A model generated the notes under the pieces. It did not search any database and was not told the DNA's origin. It saw nothing but the letters and a program-made list of their open reading frames with translations. This document shows positions 32,850 through 37,513 of a DNA stretch of 37,513 nt, piece by piece. Origin of the DNA: an uncultured Spartobacteria bacterium (lineage in GTDB: Bacteria; Verrucomicrobiota; Verrucomicrobiia; Chthoniobacterales; UBA6821). The position numbers and the translations under genes are program-made. Where the stretch lies: NCBI GenBank assembly GCA_903823215.1, contig CAIJRY010000068.1, positions 1 through 37,513 on the forward strand. The letters are read 5' to 3'. Positions within the stretch are counted from its first letter, which is position 1; each line of letters starts with the position of its first letter.

Positions 32850-34664
32850 ATGAACATCAGCATCATAGCCTGGATCATTCTTGCGGCTCCCCTTCTCGCC
32901 GCAGCCCTGATCGTGCTAGTCACCCGTACCAGCAAGCCCCTTGCTGCAGGCCTTGCCATTCTCTCTTCACTCATTGCCTTTGTGGGTGCCTGGATACTCT
33001 TCGGTTCGGGAGTGACCGGCGACTACTTTGGCTTCAACTGGATCGATCTTGGAAAAGGCTTCACCATCCCGATCGGTCTCTCCATCGACTCCCTTAGCCG
33101 TACGATGCTGGTGATCGTCTGTTCGATTGCCCCGCTGGTTTTCATCTACTCCCTCGGATACATGAAGGAAGAGGAGGGCTACTGGCGCTACTTTGCAGGG
33201 TTGGCCCTCTTCCTGTTTTCCATGCTGGGCATCGTCATGGCCGACAATCTGGTCATGATGTTCATCTTCTGGGAACTCGTCGGCGTCAGTTCCTACATCC
33301 TCATCGGCCATTATTTCCGCAAGGACTCTGCAGCGGATGCCGCCAAACAGGCTTTTCTCGTCAACCGCATCGGTGATTTCGGGTTCATGCTTGGCATCCT
33401 GCTTTTCTGGATCACGACCGGAACCACCACATTTGCTGGAATCAATGCCGCAATCGGAACTCTTCCTCCTGCCATTCTTGCCCTCGCCGTTGTCCTGATT
33501 TTCTGTGGAACAGTAGGCAAATCAGCTCAATTCCCTCTGCATGTCTGGCTTCCCAATTCGATGGAAGGTCCCACGCCTGTTTCCTCCCTCCTCCATGCGG
33601 CAACGATGGTGGCAGCCGGTGTCTACCTCCTGGCTCGCATTTTCCCGCTGATCGCCGCCTCTCCCGATGCCGCTGAAATCATCGCATGGATCGGAGCCAT
33701 CACGGCACTCGGCGGGGGCATACTGGCTATTGGTCAGGATGACATCAAAGGCATTCTTGCCTACTCCACGATCTCCCAACTCGGCTACATGGTTGCAGGA
33801 GCGGGGCTTGCCATCTCGGCGGCACTCCCGATGTTCCATCTCTTCACACATGCCTTTTTCAAGTGTCTCCTCTTCCTATGCGCGGGATCCGTCATTCTTG
33901 GAATGCACCACGAGCAGAATATCTGGAAGATGGGTGGTCTGAAGAACAAGATGCCGCTTACCTTCATCGCCTACATGGCTGGTATGCTCGCCCTGTCGGG
34001 ATGTCCTGGGTTTAGCGGCGCTTTCAGTAAGGATCTGATCATGGCCAGCGCATGGGAGCATCACCAAGCGATCTTCTGGTTTCTCGTCATTGCGGCAGGC
34101 CTGACTCCTTTCTACATGACGCGTCAGGCGGCGGTGGTTTTCTTCGGCGCACCCCGTTCCGATGCCGCCAGACATGCCCATGAATCACCCATGGTGATGA
34201 TTGCCCCCCTCTTTCTTCTGGCGATCCCATCCATTGTCGCAGGATATGGTTTCTTCCAACACCATTTCTTTGCCGGAGTCGGATCGCTCGAAGAGCCCGA
34301 GCATTTGCCTCACATCGTGGAGTTTATTTTTCTCGGTGCCTTTGTGGTAGGTCTTGGCCTTGCGTTTCTGCTCTACCGCAACCGGGCTAGTGACCCCCTT
34401 CGCATTCCCCTTCTCTCACACCGATTTTATATCGATGCAATCTACGACTGGGCCGTGGCGAACATCCAAGGTGGTTTTGCCCGTTTGTGTTCCTTCGTCG
34501 ATCGCTGGTTCATCAATGGGGTTCTCGTGCAGGGCAGCGCAACTGCTGTCTGGTTCCTTGGTTTCTGCCTCCGTTTTCTTCAGGTTGGGAATCTTCAGGC
34601 GTATGCCTTCTTTTTTGGAGCCGGTGTGATCGGCCTGATTTATGTGCTTCTCACCGTGCACTAA
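32850..34664 (+). CDS. nuoL: NADH-quinone oxidoreductase subunit L
   Basis: NuoL is the distal antiporter-like proton-pumping subunit. This 604-residue protein (E. coli 613) has the conserved core: MFIFWELVGVSSYILIGHYF with the key glutamate, KSAQFPLHVWLPNSMEGPTP with the pump lysine, VSSLLHAATMVAAGVYLLAR, and DDIKGILAYSTISQLGYM. The C-terminal part holds the long lateral helix and the last membrane helix (FFFGAGVIGLIYVLLTV). It is 11 bp after nuoK. Confidence 0.96.
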   Translation: MNISIIAWIILAAPLLAAALIVLVTRTSKPLAAGLAILSSLIAFVGAWILFGSGVTGDYFGFNWIDLGKGFTIPIGLSIDSLSRTMLVIVCSIAPLVFIYSLGYMKEEEGYWRYFAGLALFLFSMLGIVMADNLVMMFIFWELVGVSSYILIGHYFRKDSAADAAKQAFLVNRIGDFGFMLGILLFWITTGTTTFAGINAAIGTLPPAILALAVVLIFCGTVGKSAQFPLHVWLPNSMEGPTPVSSLLHAATMVAAGVYLLARIFPLIAASPDAAEIIAWIGAITALGGGILAIGQDDIKGILAYSTISQLGYMVAGAGLAISAALPMFHLFTHAFFKCLLFLCAGSVILGMHHEQNIWKMGGLKNKMPLTFIAYMAGMLALSGCPGFSGAFSKDLIMASAWEHHQAIFWFLVIAAGLTPFYMTRQAAVVFFGAPRSDAARHAHESPMVMIAPLFLLAIPSIVAGYGFFQHHFFAGVGSLEEPEHLPHIVEFIFLGAFVVGLGLAFLLYRNRASDPLRIPLLSHRFYIDAIYDWAVANIQGGFARLCSFVDRWFINGVLVQGSATAVWFLGFCLRFLQVGNLQAYAFFFGAGVIGLIYVLLTVH

Positions 34665-34677
34665 TATTTATCCGTTC

Positions 34678-36132
34678 ATGAGCCCACTTCTCCTGTTGAT
34701 CCTTCTACCGCTGGTTGCCTCGCTCCTTATTACGGTTGGTGCAAATCCCCGTCGCACGGCCCTCGGTGCTGCATTTCTCAATCTTGTTCTCTCGATTGTT
34801 CTTTTTGCCCGCTATGACCTGCATCAGGGAGGCTGGCAGTTGGTCTCGGAGTGGCATGTATTACCCCAACTCGGCATCAATCTGATTCTGGGTGCCGATG
34901 GACTGACCCTGACCATGCTGCTTCTCTCCACTCTTGTGACATTCTCCGCCCTCTGGGTGGCTCCGAAGATTGAGAAACAGGAGGGCCTTTATTATATCGC
35001 ATTGCTCTTCATCTCGGCGGGCGTGATCGGGGCTTTCTCCTCGCTGGACATCCTCTTCCTCTACTCCTTCCATGAGCTTGCCCTGATACCCACCTTTCTA
35101 CTGATCGGCATCTGGGGTTCCGGCGACCGACAGGCTGCCGCATGGAAAGCGACCATCTATCTCGGAGCTGCCAGCTTCGTCCTTCTGATCGGTCTCCTGG
35201 CACTCTATATCAGTATGCCTGCGGAGATCAGAACATTTGATCTTCGTACGCTCAATCAGCTTGCAGCCTCCGGTGCATTCACCCCAGCTCCTTGGATCTA
35301 TCTCATCCTTCTCGTGGGATTCGGCACTCTCGTCTCAATTTTCCCCTTTCACTCGTGGGCTCCCGCAGCATATGCCTCCGCTCCCGCTCCCGCAGCGATG
35401 CTTCATGCCGGAGTGCTCAAAAAATTCGGCCTCTACGGGCTGATCCGCATTGCCCTTCCTCTCTTTCCCGGAGCAATGCATGATTTCAACGGACTCCTGA
35501 TCCTTCTGCTGATCGGCAATATCGGCTACATCGGATATGTCACAGTGGCCCAGAAACGCCTCGACTGGACGGTTGGATACTCAAGTGTGATGCACATGGG
35601 ATATATCTTCCTCGGTCTTGCCGCAATGAATCTCATCAGTTTCAACGGAGCGGGGATGTTGATGTTCGCCCATGGTCTCTCCGTCGCCGCCGCTTTCGCT
35701 CTCTGCGGAGAGATTCGTCAGCGCACCGGCACGCTCGATTACGCGGAGCTTGGAGGGCTGGCCAAGTCATTGCCTGTTCTCGGTCTGCTCTTTGGATTTG
35801 TCACAATGGCCTCGGTCGGCCTGCCGGGGTTTGCCAATTTTGCCGGTGAAATCCTTGTCTTTTTCGGTGCCACCTATTCGATTGCCGCCTATGGAAATCT
35901 CATGATCATTGCCATCGTGATCGGCGTCTGGGGCGTGGTCATATCGGCCATCTACATGCTAAGGGCCTATCGCAATATTTTCTGGGGACCGATTGCCGCA
36001 CGCTGGGAGACACTGACCGACATCAGCCTGACAGCCCGGTGCAGCGTGATCCTTCTTCTCATTCCTCTGATTATCGCGGGTTTCTATCCTCAATTCATCC
36101 TGAACATGGTGGCATCTGCCCTTCCCCGATGA
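34678..36132 (+). CDS. nuoM: NADH-quinone oxidoreductase subunit M
   Basis: NuoM is the middle antiporter-like subunit. The 484-residue protein has the early glutamate segment LYSFHELALIPTFLLIGIWG, the later FPFHSWAPAAYASAPAPAAM segment and VLKKFGLYGLIRI with the lysine of the proton path, and WTVGYSSVMHMGYIFLGLA. The start is the ATG at 34678, 13 bases after nuoL. An upstream frame from 34642 overlaps nuoL and is not credible. Confidence 0.95.
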   Translation: MSPLLLLILLPLVASLLITVGANPRRTALGAAFLNLVLSIVLFARYDLHQGGWQLVSEWHVLPQLGINLILGADGLTLTMLLLSTLVTFSALWVAPKIEKQEGLYYIALLFISAGVIGAFSSLDILFLYSFHELALIPTFLLIGIWGSGDRQAAAWKATIYLGAASFVLLIGLLALYISMPAEIRTFDLRTLNQLAASGAFTPAPWIYLILLVGFGTLVSIFPFHSWAPAAYASAPAPAAMLHAGVLKKFGLYGLIRIALPLFPGAMHDFNGLLILLLIGNIGYIGYVTVAQKRLDWTVGYSSVMHMGYIFLGLAAMNLISFNGAGMLMFAHGLSVAAAFALCGEIRQRTGTLDYAELGGLAKSLPVLGLLFGFVTMASVGLPGFANFAGEILVFFGATYSIAAYGNLMIIAIVIGVWGVVISAIYMLRAYRNIFWGPIAARWETLTDISLTARCSVILLLIPLIIAGFYPQFILNMVASALPR

Positions 36133-36165
36133 TGCTCCTGACGACACTTCGATAATTCCCATCCT

Positions 36166-37513
36166 GTGAATACCCTTCTTCTTGAAATTGCAGTTGTTTC
36201 CCTCGGGATCGCGCTCCTGCTTCTCGACGCTTTCAGCGATCGTTCCGACAAAAATTTCCTTTCCTATCTCGGTGCGCTGGGACTGGGAGGAGTGCTCCTC
36301 CTGAGTTTTGTTCATCAGAACAGTCCCGATCCTGGAAGTCCTTCTGCCGCTTTTGTGACGGCTGATGTCCTCTCCGTCTTCTTTATCCGTTTCCTGTTGG
36401 TGGCCACGATGATCGTGGTCCTGATGCCCCCCTCCTTCCTTCCGGTGCTGGAACGCTATGTACCCGCAGAACGCAAGGGTGGTGGTGTCGGGGAGTTCTC
36501 CATTCTGCCGATTTTCTCCTGCGCGGGATTGATGTGGATGGTGCAGGCGGTCGATTTCATCATGATCTTTGTGGCCCTCGAGCTGGCCACCATCACGCTC
36601 TATATCCTCGTCACTTATCTACGCCAGAATCAGGCGTCTCTGGAAGCCGGCACCAAGTATCTCATCCTCGGCGCACTCTCCACGGGTTTTCTGGTCTATG
36701 GCATCACTTGGATATTCGGTGTCACAGGCACCACCAGTCTGGCCACCCTTCCCTATGCCATCGCTTCGCTTTCTGAAGATGCTCTCACTCCCCTGCTCTT
36801 CGGAATAGCCCTGATTCTCGTCGCATTGAGTTTCAAGATCGCTGCCTTCCCCTTCCAGTTCTGGGTTCCCGATGTCTATCAGGGCGCTCCGACCCCTGTC
36901 ACGGCCTACCTCTCCGTCGCTTCCAAGGCTGCCGGGTTTGTCGTCCTGATCCGGCTGCTCTTTGCGCTGGAGCAGATCCCCGTCCTCGCACAAAAAATCG
37001 AAGCCGTCATCATCCTGCTGGCTGCCCTGACGCTCATCTTTGGTAACTTCTCAGCCATGCCTCAGACCAATCTGAAGCGACTCCTCGGTTACTCCAGCAT
37101 CGCCCATGCGGGCTATCTCCTCATGGGTGTCGCCAGCCTTGCCTCGGCACTGGCAATCCCCGCAATCGGATTCTACTTTGCCGGTTATCTTGCCATGACC
37201 ATGCTCTCCTTCCTCGTTCTGCTCGTTGTTGCGGAGAATACGGGTGGTGACGATATCTCGCGCTTCAACGGTCTCTCCCAACGCTCACCCCTCCTTGCGG
37301 GAGCAATGCTGCTCTCCATGGCTTCCCTTGCCGGCATTCCCTTCACCGCAGGATTCATCGGAAAACTGATGATCTTTGAAGTGGCCCTCAAACAGGGACA
37401 TTACGGACTCGTCACTCTCGGCTGTGTCACAGTGGCGGCTGGCTTCTACTATTACTTCAAGGTAGTGCGGGCGATGTATTGGCAGCAACCGGTGGAAACA
37501 ACACAGATACCGG
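36166..37513 (+). CDS. nuoN: NADH-quinone oxidoreductase subunit N, C-terminus outside the window
   Basis: The frame opens at a GTG (36166) and stays open for 449 codons to the window end. It shows the third antiporter-like subunit: FVALELATITLYILVTYL with the glutamate, LEAGTKYLILGALSTGFLVY with the conserved lysine, SFKIAAFPFQFWVPDVYQGA (lysine and the standard PDVYQGAPTP block), and LLGYSSIAHAGYLLMG. E. coli NuoN has 485 residues, so some 30-50 are probably missing. The GTG gives a good N-terminal membrane helix (TLLLEIAVVSLGIALLLLD). It is 33 bp after nuoM. Confidence 0.94.
   Translation, partial: MNTLLLEIAVVSLGIALLLLDAFSDRSDKNFLSYLGALGLGGVLLLSFVHQNSPDPGSPSAAFVTADVLSVFFIRFLLVATMIVVLMPPSFLPVLERYVPAERKGGGVGEFSILPIFSCAGLMWMVQAVDFIMIFVALELATITLYILVTYLRQNQASLEAGTKYLILGALSTGFLVYGITWIFGVTGTTSLATLPYAIASLSEDALTPLLFGIALILVALSFKIAAFPFQFWVPDVYQGAPTPVTAYLSVASKAAGFVVLIRLLFALEQIPVLAQKIEAVIILLAALTLIFGNFSAMPQTNLKRLLGYSSIAHAGYLLMGVASLASALAIPAIGFYFAGYLAMTMLSFLVLLVVAENTGGDDISRFNGLSQRSPLLAGAMLLSMASLAGIPFTAGFIGKLMIFEVALKQGHYGLVTLGCVTVAAGFYYYFKVVRAMYWQQPVETTQIP

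Overview
The window looks like chromosomal DNA of a heterotrophic Gram-negative bacterium, most likely Verrucomicrobiota. This is an inference from a PEP-CTERM exported protein, an MsbA-type exporter with two glycosyltransferase-like genes, a GT9 heptosyltransferase, a Tat-exported GH1 glycosidase beside galM and a sodium:sugar symporter, GC-rich core genes, and many genes lacking a clear Shine-Dalgarno sequence. No rRNA or tRNA gene was seen.

Layout. (1) 1-2646: the start of a probable lysA on the minus strand, a 389-bp divergent spacer with repeats and palindromes, then a PIN-PhoH ATPase and a GH75 chitosanase-like gene on the plus strand. (2) 2670-14293: a long minus-strand run. Reading in the direction of transcription it is tmk, holB, proB, an ABC-2 permease, a TPR-like protein, a metallophosphoesterase, a GT9 glycosyltransferase, thiH, thiS, a U32 (RlhA-like) protein, a FucU/RbsD mutarotase and a PEP-CTERM protein with two aspartic-peptidase-like motifs. 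From tmk to the U32 gene most junctions overlap or are shorter than about 35 bp, so this is probably one transcription unit of housekeeping genes. (3) 14424-19873: an EVE-domain gene, then a sugar module. galM, an SSS symporter and a small membrane protein run on the minus strand, and a Tat-exported GH1 beta-glycosidase diverges from them. (4) 19883-24035: a translationally coupled exporter operon of an ABC transporter and two paralogous glycosyltransferase-like proteins, followed by a small ORF and purB on the plus strand. (5) 25971-28942: the accessory region. (6) 29091-37513: an aldo/keto reductase, then nuoH-I-J-K-L-M-N, the membrane arm of complex I plus the NuoI iron-sulfur subunit. nuoN runs off the window.

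The most notable find is in region 5. Six co-oriented AT-rich short ORFs with no close functional assignment (one a frameshifted HNH endonuclease) are each followed by an attC-like recombination site (R'' of the form RYYYAAC, R' of the form GTTRRRY). No integrase gene is present in the window, so it reads as an integron cassette array or a CALIN (cluster of attC sites lacking an integron integrase) between purB and an aldo/keto reductase gene. In five of the six proposed cassettes the first bases complement, fully or nearly, the R'' box of that same cassette's own attC. This is what is expected of true circularisable cassettes and it fixes the boundaries. The cassettes encode an exported protein, three small membrane proteins, one soluble unknown and the broken HNH nuclease.
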